From contig JAKACS010000311.1 of assembly GCA_021821235.1 (NCBI GenBank), forward strand, positions 1 through 5,093: DNA of 5,093 bases. The letters are read 5' to 3'. The DNA is from Bacillota bacterium (lineage in GTDB: Bacteria; Bacillota; Bacilli; Bacillales_B; DSM-18226). Of the stretch, positions 5,086 through 5,093 are shown one piece after another (within the stretch, counting starts at the first letter, position 1; every line of letters starts with the position of its first letter). The notes under the pieces were generated by a model. That model saw nothing but the letters and a program-made list of their open reading frames with translations, was not told the DNA's origin and did not search any database. Both the position numbers and the translations under genes were made by a program.

Positions 5086-5091
5086 TTGACA
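5086..5091 (+). promoter_or_regulatory. -35 hexamer of a divergent rightward gene beyond the edge
   Basis: TTGACA is a perfect sigma-A -35 hexamer pointing right, two bases from the window end. Its -10 would fall outside, so this is only a suggestion of a divergent promoter sharing the intergenic region with the DoxX-family gene. Confidence 0.4.
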
Positions 5092-5093
5092 AA

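Overview
The window looks like chromosomal DNA from a low-to-moderate GC Gram-positive bacterium, most likely a member of the Bacillaceae. The signs are strong AGGAGG/AAGGGGG ribosome-binding sites, a GTG start, U-tract intrinsic terminators after each gene, a lipobox lipoprotein signal, and operators of Bacillus type. I cannot name the species from the sequence alone.

Layout: (1) Bases 2-634 hold the 3' part of an OmpR/PhoB-type response regulator cut by the left edge, closed by a terminator. (2) Bases 766-2364 encode a 532-residue lipoprotein multicopper oxidase (MCO-1). It has a methionine/serine/asparagine-rich linker. Upstream lies a near-perfect 7-1-7 operator whose left half fits PerR and whose right half fits Fur. 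A terminator follows. (3) Bases 2504-3961 encode a 485-residue Tat-exported, CueO-like multicopper oxidase (MCO-2) with its own possible promoter and terminator. (4) Bases 3962-4456 contain no convincing gene. They hold an array of about six 52-bp tandem repeats (4018-4330) that can form a hairpin at every unit junction, a decayed flank, and the terminator of the leftward gene. (5) Bases 4457-4975 on the minus strand encode a four-helix DoxX-family membrane protein. Its upstream region (4976-5093) carries a Rex/Fnr-like palindrome, a second imperfect palindrome, and a perfect -35 hexamer for a divergent gene beyond the right edge.

How the parts fit together: the two oxidases would both work outside the cytoplasmic membrane, probably oxidising Cu(I), Fe(II), Mn(II) or organic reductants with O2. 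They use different export routes (Sec/lipoprotein versus Tat) and appear to be separate transcription units. The regulator may control the neighbouring metal or envelope-stress functions, but the sequence does not prove it. The DoxX protein with a Rex/Fnr-like site suggests redox- or oxygen-linked control of a membrane function. The overall theme is extracytoplasmic metal and redox homeostasis. The least explained element is the 52-bp hairpin-forming repeat array between the convergent genes.
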